Virus record (IMG/VR): IMGVR_UViG_3300037189_020854
Coordinates: 26,555-90,554 of that record
DNA length: 64,000 bases
Direction: 5' to 3' (one strand)
DNA from: a virus
Both the position numbers and the translations under genes were made by a program. The notes beneath the pieces were generated by a model. That model made no database searches. It was not told the DNA's origin and saw only the letters and a list, made by a program, of their open reading frames with translations. Of this stretch, positions 6,160 through 13,997 are shown piece by piece (position 1 is the first letter of the stretch; each line of letters begins with the position of its first letter).

Positions 6160-7450
6160 ATGACTGCTTCAATTGCTCAACAACGACAACTTAATACTTG
6201 GGACCAGTTCTGTGACTGGGTTACTTCAACGAACAACCGACTTTATGTTGGTTGGTCGGGAACTATTATGATTCCGTGTCTTCTTGCTGCTACTGCATGT
6301 TTTATTCTTGCATTTATCGCAGCACCGCCGACAGACATTGATGGAATTAGGGAACCAGTTGCTGGTTCTCTTATGTGGGGAAACAATATTATCTCTGGTG
6401 CTGTTGTTCCTTCGTCCAATGCGATTGGACTACACTTTTATCCAATCTGGGAAGCACAATCTCTAGATGAATGGGCATATAATGGAGGTGAATACCAACT
6501 CATTGTTTTCCACTTCCTTATTGGTATTTGGATGTATGCTATGCGAGAGTGGGAACTCTCTTATCGTCTTGGTATGCGTCCATGGATTTTTGTTGCCTAT
6601 TCTGCTCCTGCTATTGCTGCAACTGCCGTATTTCTCCTTTATCCAATTGGACAAGGAAGTTTTAGTGATGGTATGCCTCTTGGTATTTCTGGAACCTTTA
6701 ACTTTATGCTTGTATTCCAAGCAGAGCACAACATCTTGATGCACCCATTTCATATGATGGGAGTTGCGGGTGTATTTGGTGGTGCCTTTGCTGGAGCAAT
6801 GCACGGTTCTTTGGTTACTTCTTCACTTGTTCGTGAGACGACTGAAACTGAATCTCAAAACTATGGATATAAGTTTGGTCAGGAAGAGGAAACATATAAT
6901 ATTGTTGCTGCACACGGATATTTCGGTCGTTTGATTTTTCAATACGCATCATTTAATAACTCCCGTTCTCTGCACTTCTTTCTTGCTGCACTTCCAGTAA
7001 TTGGTATTTGGTTTACTTCTCTTGGTATTGCTACTATGAGTTATAATCTTAACGGATTTAATTTTGTTCAAAGTATTACTGATCACCAGGGACGAGTAAT
7101 TAAAACCTGGGCAGATGTGCTAAATGGGGCAAATCTTGGAATAGAAGTAATGCATGAGCGTAGATTTGGGTATTGCGTTCTTTAAATCGGATGAATTGCT
7201 GGAAACCCCAAGTGGGCAATCAGCAGCCAAGTCCAAAGTACACTTTGGAAAGGTTCAGAGACTACCTGAGGAATAAAGTTTCCTTAATAACAGGCACGAG
7301 CGTCCGACACCAGAAATGGTGATGATATAGTCCAATCCTGGTAGTAATACCAGAAAACCAAAGGAATAAAAGAATGCCCATAATTTTCCTTTGGACCTTG
7401 CATCAGTTGAAGCAACTCCTGTTGCCTTGACTGCTCCAACCATCGGGTGA
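6160..7450 (+). CDS. psbA: Photosystem II D1 protein, interrupted by a group I intron
   Basis: Exon 1 is 6160-7161 (334 codons) and exon 2 is 7373-7450 (25 codons plus stop); spliced length 359 aa. Five membrane helices. Tyr161, Asp170, Glu189, His190, His198, His332 and Glu333 stand at canonical D1 numbers; after splicing exon 2 supplies His337, Asp342 and Ala344 plus the C-terminal extension removed on maturation. D1 binds the reaction-centre pigments and the Mn4CaO5 cluster. Phage D1 replaces host D1 lost to light damage during infection. Without splicing, translation reads RFGYCVL and stops at 341 aa, lacking Mn ligands. Confidence 0.93.
7162..7372 (+). ncRNA. Self-splicing group I intron in psbA
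   Basis: 211 nt, no ORF. The 5' exon ends in U (CGT at 7159-7161) and the intron ends in G (7372), as group I chemistry requires. Core elements are visible: P AATTGCTGGAAA 7194-7205; Q AATCAGCAGCC 7218-7228; R GTTCAGAGACTAC 7253-7265; S GATATAGTCC 7324-7333; R and S form P7 with the guanosine site. CCAAAG/CTTTGG (7233-7248) is a P5/P6-type stem; CTGGTA-GTAA-TACCAG (7338-7353) is a GNRA-capped peripheral stem. Insertion is between Arg334 and Asn335. A group I intron in cyanophage psbA is known from S-PM2. Confidence 0.92.
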
Positions 7451-7456
7451 TATAAT
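7427..7456 (+). promoter_or_regulatory. Possible sigma70 promoter inside psbA exon 2
   Basis: TTGACT (7427-7432), 18-bp spacer, perfect TATAAT (7451-7456) just after the psbA stop. The start point would fall at the base of the terminator hairpin, which could let RNA polymerase pass to the endonuclease gene. Confidence 0.4.
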
Positions 7457-7461
7457 AAAGG

Positions 7462-7486
7462 GGAACTCTTCGGAGTTCCTTTTTTT
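7462..7486 (+). terminator. psbA terminator
   Basis: GGAACTC (7462-7468), TTCG tetraloop, GAGTTCC (7473-7479), then seven T. Confidence 0.85.
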
Positions 7487-7493
7487 ATAAATA
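7486..7493 (+). promoter_or_regulatory. Late promoter TATAAATA for endonuclease gene
   Basis: Perfect T4 late box, 24 nt before the HNH gene start and right after the psbA terminator. Confidence 0.6.
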
Positions 7494-7516
7494 ATTATGC
7501 ACGAAAGAAAACACGA

Positions 7517-7945
7517 ATGACTAAACTATACTCTGAACTTTATAGAACTTGTATGACCTGCGGTAAAGAAAAACTTGCTACGGATTTTTATGTGAGAAAT
7601 AAAGTTTCTATGGTTCGCCATTCATCTTGTAAAGAGTGTGATAAAATAAGAGTTAAAAAAAGACATCAAGATAATCCTGAACGCACAAGAAATAATGACC
7701 TAAAAAGGAATTATGGCATAACTCTCCAAGAACATCAGCAAATGTTTGAGGAACAAAAAGGAGTTTGTGCTATTTGTAAAGGTGAAGGTGATGGTAAGTG
7801 GAAAAAACTTTGTGTAGACCACGACCATAAAACTGGAAAGGTTCGTCAATTACTTTGTAGAAATTGTAATATGGTATTGGGTCAGGTTGGAGATAATATA
7901 AATCTCTTAGAAGAAATGATTAAATACCTACAGAAACATCAATAA
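7517..7945 (+). CDS. HNH endonuclease of endonuclease VII type (probable homing endonuclease)
   Basis: 142 aa. The N-terminal half has CMTC and CKEC pairs (possible zinc site). The C-terminal half shows CAIC, then the catalytic VDHDHKTGKVRQLLC with CRNC, the zinc-bound fold of T4 endonuclease VII and related homing enzymes. It lies just downstream of the intron-bearing psbA, as the free-standing nuclease F-CphI does in phage S-PM2, which cuts intronless psbA and promotes intron spread. This one probably acts likewise; similarity to F-CphI itself was not tested. Preceded by a perfect late promoter. Confidence 0.85.
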   Translation: MTKLYSELYRTCMTCGKEKLATDFYVRNKVSMVRHSSCKECDKIRVKKRHQDNPERTRNNDLKRNYGITLQEHQQMFEEQKGVCAICKGEGDGKWKKLCVDHDHKTGKVRQLLCRNCNMVLGQVGDNINLLEEMIKYLQKHQ

Positions 7946-7946
7946 A

Positions 7947-8021
7947 ATGTTCTTCATCTTAACAGTTTTCATACTTTTCGGTGTCTTTATGTTTATAATG
8001 TCTCTTACTCAAGATTTATAA
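7947..8021 (+). CDS. 24-aa membrane peptide
   Basis: ATG one base after the endonuclease stop, ends TAA 8019-8021. Nearly all hydrophobic (FFILTVFILFGVFMFIMSL), a single membrane helix in the style of small photosystem subunits. No family recognised. Confidence 0.4.
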   Translation: MFFILTVFILFGVFMFIMSLTQDL

Positions 8022-8022
8022 T

Positions 8023-8142
8023 ATGTCTCATAATAATCAACACGAACCTATGGAACCCTGGGTCTTTTGGGCTGGTATGGGTATTATGATGTTTACAGTT
8101 ATTATTTTTGTTGTATTCACCCTTTCCATGATGTATTGGTGA
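8023..8142 (+). CDS. 39-aa membrane protein
   Basis: Begins one base after the preceding stop. Hydrophilic N-terminus (SHNNQHEPMEP), then one helix FWAGMGIMMFTVIIFVVF ending in MMYW. Tight spacing with its neighbour suggests a real pair. Function unknown. Confidence 0.5.
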   Translation: MSHNNQHEPMEPWVFWAGMGIMMFTVIIFVVFTLSMMYW

Positions 8143-8180
8143 TAATATGTTCGATTCATAACAAAATCTCACACTTAACC

Positions 8181-8217
8181 AAGAACTCATTATAATTAGC
8201 AATGAGTTCTTTCTTTT
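8181..8217 (+). terminator. Strong terminator before talC
   Basis: Perfect 11-bp stem AAGAACTCATT (8181-8191)/AATGAGTTCTT (8201-8211), 9-nt loop, then a T-rich run that ends 4 nt before the talC start. Confidence 0.75.
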
Positions 8218-8220
8218 TGT

Positions 8221-8886
8221 ATGAAGATCTTTCTAGATACAGCAGACGTTTCACTTATCAGTTCAGCATACGACACGGGATTACTTGATGGAGTCACTAC
8301 AAATCCCACTCTAATCCTCAAAAGTGGCAGACAACTTCAAGAAGTTATTAATGAGATTGCAAATATATTCCCAGAGTTAGAAAGCATTTCGGCAGAAGTC
8401 GTTGCAGATACTGCAGAGGAAATGCTTACAGAAGCAAAGTATTATTACACAATTTCTCCAAGCGTTACTATCAAAGTTCCTTGTACTGTAGAAGGACTGA
8501 AGGCATGTAAGTTCCTATCAAAGCAAGGTATTAAAACAAACGTAACCTTGGTGTTCTCAGTCGCACAGGCAATTCTTGCATCAAAAGCAGGAGCAACATT
8601 CATCTCACCATTCGTAGGTCGTTGGATGGATAACTCAATTGATGGTATTGAGTTGATTAAAAATATTCGTAAGGTATTTGACCGTTCAGGTACAACCACA
8701 CAGATTCTTGCAGCATCTCTTCGTGATGTAAGGCAGGTAGAACAATCTGCTCTTAATGGCGCAGATGTGGTTACAATTCCTCCAGTAGTATTCTGGGCAA
8801 TGTATAAGAACATTATGACTGAAAAGGGACTGGAGTTATTCCAAAGGGATTGGGAGGAAGTTCTTAAGTCTAAAGGGGAAAAATGA
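8221..8886 (+). CDS. talC: Transaldolase (TalC / fructose-6-phosphate aldolase type)
   Basis: 221 aa, the short decameric transaldolase family, unlike the longer host TalB. FLDTADV, GVTTNPTL and TIKVPCT (Schiff-base Lys85) mark the (beta/alpha)8 active site. It interconverts fructose-6-P plus erythrose-4-P with sedoheptulose-7-P plus glyceraldehyde-3-P in the pentose phosphate pathway. A common cyanophage auxiliary gene. The last codons overlap the PTOX start (ATGA at 8883-8886), so talC-PTOX-zwf are coupled. No ribosome site precedes the ATG, only the terminator's T-run. Confidence 0.93.
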   Translation: MKIFLDTADVSLISSAYDTGLLDGVTTNPTLILKSGRQLQEVINEIANIFPELESISAEVVADTAEEMLTEAKYYYTISPSVTIKVPCTVEGLKACKFLSKQGIKTNVTLVFSVAQAILASKAGATFISPFVGRWMDNSIDGIELIKNIRKVFDRSGTTTQILAASLRDVRQVEQSALNGADVVTIPPVVFWAMYKNIMTEKGLELFQRDWEEVLKSKGEK

Positions 8887-9383
8887 AAAAGTTTAACGAT
8901 ATAGTTTTATCGGTTACGATTGGAATCATAGATTTCCTGTATCGTAATCATCCAATACAAAGATTCTGGGTGCTTGAGACTATTGCACGAGCACCATACT
9001 TTGCATTTTTAAGTGTTCTTCATTTGAAAGAATCATTAGGATTAAGGGGAGAAGACCACTTATACCTTATGAAAGAACACTTTGCTCAGACAGTAAATGA
9101 AACTGAACATCTGGAGTATATGGAAAGCATCGGTGGTGCTGATCGTTGGGTGGATCGTTTATTCGCTTGGCACTTGGTTCTGGTCTATTACTGGATTATG
9201 GTTGGTTACTATTTTGTTGATGCTGTGGATGCTTACCATATAAATGCAGGTATTGAACTGCACGCAACTAAAACTTATCTAAATTACCTCTGGGAACATC
9301 CAGACGATAAAAAGATTGCTAGTATTGCCGCTGATGAAATGAATCACTATATTGAACTCACACGGGCTATGGAATTAGTTTGA
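8883..9383 (+). CDS. Plastoquinol terminal oxidase (PTOX, alternative oxidase family)
   Basis: 166 aa, shorter than host PTOX. Glu of ETIARAPYF, Glu/His of NETEHLEYM and the ExxH of ADEMNHY are the di-iron ligands of the AOX family. A monotopic membrane protein that oxidises plastoquinol and reduces oxygen to water, relieving over-reduction when phage genes have altered carbon fixation. Coupled to talC upstream and zwf downstream (TGATG 9381-9385). Confidence 0.9.
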   Translation: MKKFNDIVLSVTIGIIDFLYRNHPIQRFWVLETIARAPYFAFLSVLHLKESLGLRGEDHLYLMKEHFAQTVNETEHLEYMESIGGADRWVDRLFAWHLVLVYYWIMVGYYFVDAVDAYHINAGIELHATKTYLNYLWEHPDDKKIASIAADEMNHYIELTRAMELV

Positions 9384-10708
9384 TGAAAAATATAATAATC
9401 TTTGGTGCAACAGGAGACCTATGCCGTAGGAAACTAATTCCTGCTCTTTATGAGCTGCATAAGAAGAATCTACTTTCAGAAGATTTTGTGATTACTGGAG
9501 CATCCAGAACACAACACAGTAAGCAGAGTTGGTTACACACGCTTGGTTCTTATCCAGAAGATTTCATTAATCGCTTGGATTATGTTGTTTGTGATTTGTC
9601 TGATGCAGAAAGTCTAAAGAAACTGAATATGGGAGAAGATGCAACATTCTTTCTCTCAGTTCCTCCAGAACGATATGGTGATGCAGTTCTCAGTTTGAAA
9701 TCAACAGGTTTCATTGATGATCCGAAAACTAGTAGGATCATTATTGAAAAGCCTTTTGGATATAATCTACAATCTGCAGAAGAACTGCAAGTAATTGTAG
9801 AAGAAAATCTTCGTGAAAATCAGGTTTATCGTATTGACCATTATCTTGGAAAGGATACAGTCAATAACATTCTTGCTACAAGGTTCAGTAATATTCTTCT
9901 TGAACCTCTGTGGAATCGTGATTATGTTGAGGAGGTTCAAATCTTTGCAACTGAAACGATTGGTTGTGAAGGACGAGCACAGTATTATGAAACTGCTGGT
10001 GCTGTAAGAGATATGTTACAGAACCATATGCTTCAATTGCTTGCCCTGATTGCGATGGAAGCACCTTGTAAGAATAATGCAAAGGAGATTCGTAGAGAGA
10101 AGGTCAAAGTTCTTTCTGCAGCACGTCTTGGAACTAAACTGGTCTGCGGTCAGTATTCTGGATATAAGAATGAAAGTGGTGTAGACTACAACTCCCAGAC
10201 TCCTACATTCGTTGCTGGTGATATTTACATTGATAATTGGAGATGGCAGGGAGTTCCTTTCTACTTTATGACTGGTAAGAAACTACCAGTATCTTGCGTT
10301 GAGGTTGTAATCAAACTTAAAGCACCACCAGTTCGTTTATTTGGCGAACATCAATATAATGATCGTATTGTGATGAGGTTCCAACCAGATCCTCATTTTG
10401 ATATTCAGATCGATATTAAATCTCCTGGACTTGATGATAAGATTGAAACTGCTATCTTGAAACATAATTATCCTGAAGGTGCTATTGATGGATATGTAAA
10501 ACTTTTTTATGATGCGGTCAATCAAGACCAATCACATTTTGTTCATTCAGAAGAAGTGCTAGAATCCTGGAGAATTGTTGATGAACTTCTTTGTGTTGGG
10601 GATTCTTGTCCTATCAACACAAGACCTTATTCTTATTCTGGAACTTGGGGTCCAGAGAAACAAATACAAAAAATTACTAAGTGGGATTATCCACTAAAAC
10701 TTGTTTAG
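9383..10708 (+). CDS. zwf: Glucose-6-phosphate 1-dehydrogenase
   Basis: 441 aa. IIIFGATGDLCRRKLIPALY is the NADP-binding loop; IEKPFGYNL and RIDHYLGKD (catalytic His) are family signatures. It oxidises glucose-6-P to 6-phosphogluconolactone with formation of NADPH, the entry step of the oxidative pentose phosphate pathway. Shorter than most bacterial Zwf (about 490 aa), mainly at the ends. ATG 9383 overlaps the PTOX stop. Next to gnd, so the phage supplies both dehydrogenases for NADPH and ribulose-5-P. Confidence 0.93.
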   Translation: MKNIIIFGATGDLCRRKLIPALYELHKKNLLSEDFVITGASRTQHSKQSWLHTLGSYPEDFINRLDYVVCDLSDAESLKKLNMGEDATFFLSVPPERYGDAVLSLKSTGFIDDPKTSRIIIEKPFGYNLQSAEELQVIVEENLRENQVYRIDHYLGKDTVNNILATRFSNILLEPLWNRDYVEEVQIFATETIGCEGRAQYYETAGAVRDMLQNHMLQLLALIAMEAPCKNNAKEIRREKVKVLSAARLGTKLVCGQYSGYKNESGVDYNSQTPTFVAGDIYIDNWRWQGVPFYFMTGKKLPVSCVEVVIKLKAPPVRLFGEHQYNDRIVMRFQPDPHFDIQIDIKSPGLDDKIETAILKHNYPEGAIDGYVKLFYDAVNQDQSHFVHSEEVLESWRIVDELLCVGDSCPINTRPYSYSGTWGPEKQIQKITKWDYPLKLV

Positions 10709-10717
10709 GAGAAAGTT

Positions 10718-11761
10718 ATGAGAGTAGGATTAATTGGTTTAGGGCGGATGGGAGAAGGAATGTCCCGTCGTATGATGAAAGCAGGTATCGAAGTTTGGGG
10801 ATATCGAAGGAATTATGAAAAAGCAAAAGAAGCATTTGAAAACGGATATGTTAACGGTGTTGCAGATTCTATTCAAAGCCTTGTTCAAATAGTTAAACAT
10901 AAACAAAGTGGCGTGTCTGATGTATATGGGTCAGGTATCTTTATGATGGTTGTACCAGCAGAAACAGTAGAGGAAACAATCGATGAGTTACTACGATTTT
11001 GTGGTGAAGGAGATATTATTATTGATCATGGCAATAGCAATTTTAAAGACAGTCGGAAGAGAGCAGAACGTTTGGCAAAGATGGGTATCCAATATATTGA
11101 TTGCGGTACTAGCGGTGGTGTTTATGGTCTGGATCGTGGATACTGTCTTATGGTTGGCGGTGGAAATACTGCAGTCGCCACTTGTAAAAGCATTTTTGAT
11201 GCCCTCTCCCCAGATATTCACTCTGCCCCAAGGACTAACCCCTGCGACAACGTAACCTCTGCAGAGCACGGTTGGTTGCATTGTGGTGGTCCAGGAGCAG
11301 GACATTTTGTGAAGATGGTGCATAATGGTATTGAGTATGGTATTATGCAGGCATATGCTGAAGGGTTCAACATTCTAAAGAGTGCAAACAATGGAGCACA
11401 ATACGTCAAAGAAGGAGATGCAGAGGTCGCACCTATGGCAGATCCAGAAAGTTACTGCTATGATATTGATGTTGCTGAAGTGGCTGAGTTATGGCGTCGC
11501 GGTAGCGTTGTTAGTAGCTGGTTACTTGACCTTACTGCTGATGTGTTGCGCAGCAGCCCAGAGCTTAAACAATTCTCTGGTGGAGTATCCGACAGTGGTG
11601 AGGGTCGCTGGACTGTTACTGCCGCTGTGGATCTGGGGGTTCCCGCTCCTGTCATCACCACTGCTCTTTATGAAAGATTTAATTCACGCAATCTGGGCAC
11701 TTTCGCTGCCAAGATTCTAAATGGTATGAGATATATGTTTGGGGGACACCACGTTAGATGA
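10718..11761 (+). CDS. gnd: 6-phosphogluconate dehydrogenase, short type
   Basis: 347 aa. Rossmann motif GLIGLGRMGEGMSRRMMKAG at the N-terminus; DCGTSGGVYGLDRGYCLMVGG and GGPGAGHFVKMVHNGIEYG bear the catalytic Lys and substrate-binding residues. Produces ribulose-5-P, CO2 and NADPH (or NADH). The length fits the short YqeC-like branch, not the 470-aa host enzyme. GGAG lies 6 nt before the ATG. The last four bases overlap an ATG in frame with the glutaredoxin gene. Confidence 0.92.
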   Translation: MRVGLIGLGRMGEGMSRRMMKAGIEVWGYRRNYEKAKEAFENGYVNGVADSIQSLVQIVKHKQSGVSDVYGSGIFMMVVPAETVEETIDELLRFCGEGDIIIDHGNSNFKDSRKRAERLAKMGIQYIDCGTSGGVYGLDRGYCLMVGGGNTAVATCKSIFDALSPDIHSAPRTNPCDNVTSAEHGWLHCGGPGAGHFVKMVHNGIEYGIMQAYAEGFNILKSANNGAQYVKEGDAEVAPMADPESYCYDIDVAEVAELWRRGSVVSSWLLDLTADVLRSSPELKQFSGGVSDSGEGRWTVTAAVDLGVPAPVITTALYERFNSRNLGTFAAKILNGMRYMFGGHHVR

Positions 11762-11858
11762 TTAGTTCGGAGACATCTTATAAACTGGCTGAGATCATTC
11801 GTGATACTTGGCCAGGTCTTTACAGGAACTCAAAAGTATCGTATAATAAAACACCTTC

Positions 11859-11866
11859 CATAAATA
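11859..11866 (+). promoter_or_regulatory. Late promoter CATAAATA before glutaredoxin
   Basis: 21 nt before the ATG at 11887, inside the in-frame upstream extension of that gene; supports the internal start. Confidence 0.45.
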
Positions 11867-11886
11867 ATTTTCAAAACTTAAATCAT

Positions 11887-12126
11887 ATGAAATTCACAGT
11901 ATATTCGAAAGATGGTTGCCCCTATTGCAGTAAAATCGAACAGGTGCTACAGTTATCCAATCTTGAGCATGTAGTGTATAAGCTTGGAACTGATTTTAAT
12001 CGAGATCAATTTTATGCTGAATTTGGAGAAGGATCTACATTTCCACAAGTGATTTTAAATGATCAAGAACATATTGGTGGTTGTACTGATACTGTTCAAT
12101 ATTTAAAGGAGCAAAATCTGGTTTAA
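11887..12126 (+). CDS. Glutaredoxin
   Basis: 79 aa. FTVYSKDGCPYCSKIEQVL with the CPYC redox centre near the N-terminus, FPQVILNDQEHIGGCTD with the cis-Pro and GG glutathione-site pattern. It reduces disulfides, for example in ribonucleotide reductase, or serves peroxiredoxin. The frame is open from an ATG at 11758 that overlaps the gnd stop; the extra 43 residues do not look like glutaredoxin and a late promoter lies inside them, so the start at 11887 is preferred, but a longer coupled form is possible. Confidence 0.87.
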   Translation: MKFTVYSKDGCPYCSKIEQVLQLSNLEHVVYKLGTDFNRDQFYAEFGEGSTFPQVILNDQEHIGGCTDTVQYLKEQNLV

Positions 12127-12485
12127 TGGAAAACACTTTTCACGAAGTTTATTTTGATGTAGAAAAGGCAATTGATCTTGCCTTTAATGGACAATTTGTT
12201 TTAAAATTTTATGATTATTTAAAAATTCGCAAAACACTTAGGCGTGAAGTAGAGGAATTTATTGAAAGTTCTACTGCATCTAATATAAGTAACGTTGTTA
12301 TGGATTTGGATGAATATCTTGAAGGTGGATCAGATAATGCTCATAAACAACTTCGTGAAGGTTATGGTCATATTTCAAAACCTCAAGCAAGAAAAATAAG
12401 AAACTATCTTTATAGTATTCTTGAAGATGCCTGGAGATACAGCGATGACAAAAGACCAGGAAGGAGAAAAAAGAAAACTAAATAA
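12126..12485 (+). CDS. Hypothetical cyanophage protein, 119 aa
   Basis: Starts on the last base of the glutaredoxin stop. Mostly helical; an acidic centre (REVEEFIESS, MDLDEYLEGG) and a basic C-terminus (KRPGRRKKKTK) that might bind nucleic acid. No family recognised; the coupling makes it a convincing gene. Confidence 0.65.
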   Translation: MENTFHEVYFDVEKAIDLAFNGQFVLKFYDYLKIRKTLRREVEEFIESSTASNISNVVMDLDEYLEGGSDNAHKQLREGYGHISKPQARKIRNYLYSILEDAWRYSDDKRPGRRKKKTK

Positions 12486-12651
12486 CTCAGAGCCTCAGAT
12501 TAATCGAGGTGTTGAATTATTATTACGGAATAGGAGGAAGAGAGCATCAGAACCAAAAACTTTTCAAATGAAGTTTGGTAAAATGATCTCTCTATTCCGT
12601 AGAGAGTTTCATTTCTTTATAGAATTTCATTTTGATATTAAGAAAAAATAA
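12445..12651 (+). CDS. Hypothetical basic protein, 68 aa
   Basis: Overlaps the end of the preceding gene in another frame; ATG 12445 has GGAG about 10 nt upstream, and an ATG at 12427 is an alternative. Rich in Arg/Lys (NRRKRASEPK) with an aromatic C-terminus (FRREFHFFIEFHFDIKKK). Unknown function. Confidence 0.5.
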   Translation: MTKDQEGEKRKLNNSEPQINRGVELLLRNRRKRASEPKTFQMKFGKMISLFRREFHFFIEFHFDIKKK

Positions 12652-12669
12652 ACTCTCTGGAGAGAACAA

Positions 12670-12903
12670 ATGGGAACAGCATATGTAATAACATTCATAG
12701 TAATGTTCACTTTGCTTTTTTTTATGGTTGGAGGTATAATTGGCTGGTTAGTTTATAGACATCTGTTAGAAAATAAACCTCCTTATTTACATCCAGAGTT
12801 TTTTGATGAGAATGGTCAGATAATACCTGACGAAATAGTATCTGTAAGATTTGAAAATAGCGATTACGATTATGAGTACGACGAAGACGAGGAAGAAGAC
12901 TGA
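12670..12903 (+). CDS. Small membrane protein with acidic tail
   Basis: 77 aa. Residues 5-29 form one membrane helix (ITFIVMFTLLFFMVGGIIGW); the tail ends in a long run of Asp, Glu and Tyr. GGAG 9 nt upstream of the ATG, itself at the edge of a CTCTC/GAGAG hairpin. No family recognised. Its 3' end overlaps the next gene by 32 nt. Confidence 0.65.
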   Translation: MGTAYVITFIVMFTLLFFMVGGIIGWLVYRHLLENKPPYLHPEFFDENGQIIPDEIVSVRFENSDYDYEYDEDEEED

Positions 12904-13438
12904 AGATAATATCGAATCTCTTCCCACAAATCCTTTTGTGTTTGAAGTTTTAGAACTTGCTTCAAAACAAAGATCAAATGTTAAAAAGGTTGAAGTTCTT
13001 AAAGCATATGAACATGATTCTCTTAAAACAATTTTTGTTTGGAATTTTGATGAATCTGTAATCTCAATGCTTCCAGAGGGCGATGTTCCTTATGCTGATA
13101 CAAATGAGCAAACAATTTATTCTGGAACTCTGTCTGAAAATTTAAAAAGAGAAACTGACGGTGGAGAGTCTGCAACAGGTCAAGATCTTGATGGGAGAGG
13201 TAAGACTTCCCTAAGAAAAGAGTATCAAAATCTCTATCATTATGTAAAGGGTGGAAATGACTCCCTTACAAATATTCGCAGGGAGATGATGTTTATTAAT
13301 CTTTTAAGAGGACTTCATTCTAAAGAAGCAGAGATTTTGATTCTAGTTAAGGATAAAAACCTTACGGATAAATATAAAATAACTCAAGAAATTGTTAAAC
13401 AAGCCTACCCCGATATTACTTGGGGAGGTCGTTCGTGA
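12872..13438 (+). CDS. Conserved cyanophage hypothetical protein (possibly DUF6433 family)
   Basis: 188 aa from ATG 12872. Features NPFVFEVLELASKQRSNVKK, SLRKEYQNLYHYVKGG, RREMMFINLLRGLHSKEAEI and a C-terminus on YPDITWGGR. This resembles a T4-like cyanophage family sometimes listed as DUF6433; the family name comes from memory. A probable alpha-helical soluble protein with an unknown role in DNA metabolism or morphogenesis. Confidence 0.6.
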   Translation: MSTTKTRKKTEDNIESLPTNPFVFEVLELASKQRSNVKKVEVLKAYEHDSLKTIFVWNFDESVISMLPEGDVPYADTNEQTIYSGTLSENLKRETDGGESATGQDLDGRGKTSLRKEYQNLYHYVKGGNDSLTNIRREMMFINLLRGLHSKEAEILILVKDKNLTDKYKITQEIVKQAYPDITWGGRS

Positions 13439-13479
13439 ATTCTATGAGAAGTTTAATTGATAGAGTAAAGGGAGAAAAT

Positions 13480-13788
13480 ATGACTGAATCTGACAGAAAA
13501 GAAAAGCAAGTTCTCCCTCATGAATATGGATGTCAGATTCTCTTAGAAAAAACATCAATTGAAAAAGTAAAGGATCCTTCATTTCCAAACGATGCTTATT
13601 TAATCTGGTATATTGTTGATGGTAATCAACATATGGACCTAACACGTTGTAGTAGGAAAGTAAATTTATTTGATATGTATTATGATAAGTATGGTCCAGG
13701 TGCAGTTCAAAAAATTGATTTTGGTTATGGAAGAGTGAATCCCCGACTTTGGGGATATAAACAACCTGAGAAAAAGAAAAGAAAATGA
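13480..13788 (+). CDS. Conserved cyanophage hypothetical protein, 102 aa
   Basis: ATG 13480 is preceded by GGGAG with good spacing; an in-frame ATG at 13444 and GTG 13435 are alternatives. Contains HEYGCQILLEK, AYLIWYIVDG and DMYYDKYGPGAVQKIDFGYG, with a Lys/Arg end. No function recognised. Coupled to the next gene (ATGA 13785-13788). Confidence 0.6.
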   Translation: MTESDRKEKQVLPHEYGCQILLEKTSIEKVKDPSFPNDAYLIWYIVDGNQHMDLTRCSRKVNLFDMYYDKYGPGAVQKIDFGYGRVNPRLWGYKQPEKKKRK

Positions 13789-13997
13789 GTGCTGGATTTG
13801 GTGGTCAAGGAAAAGAAAATAGAATCGGTAAAGATGCTAGCATTACTATTGACCTAGATAATATAGATATTGTTCTAAAACAATATAAAAAAATTAAAAA
13901 GTATCAAAAATCATCTCTGTACGCTATCAAAACAATGGACGGAACAGAAGATATTGTGAGTTCATTGATAAAGGAAGCGGAGGAAAATCCACTGTAA
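13785..13997 (+). CDS. Hypothetical protein, 70 aa
   Basis: Start overlaps the previous stop. Gly-rich N-terminus then Lys/Tyr-rich helix (LKQYKKIKKYQKSSLYAI) and acidic end. Unknown function; directly abuts speD. Confidence 0.55.
   Translation: MSAGFGGQGKENRIGKDASITIDLDNIDIVLKQYKKIKKYQKSSLYAIKTMDGTEDIVSSLIKEAEENPL

Noticed and set aside
7255-7443. Minus-strand 62-aa ORF over the psbA intron and exon 2
   Set aside because: It is antisense to conserved D1 codons and intron core; no ribosome site.
10337-10531. Antisense ORFs within zwf, gnd and tape-measure-like genes
   Set aside because: No ribosome sites or homology cues; they shadow real genes.
11758-11886. Separate small gene after gnd
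   Set aside because: It has no stop of its own and merges in frame with glutaredoxin; treated as a possible extension.
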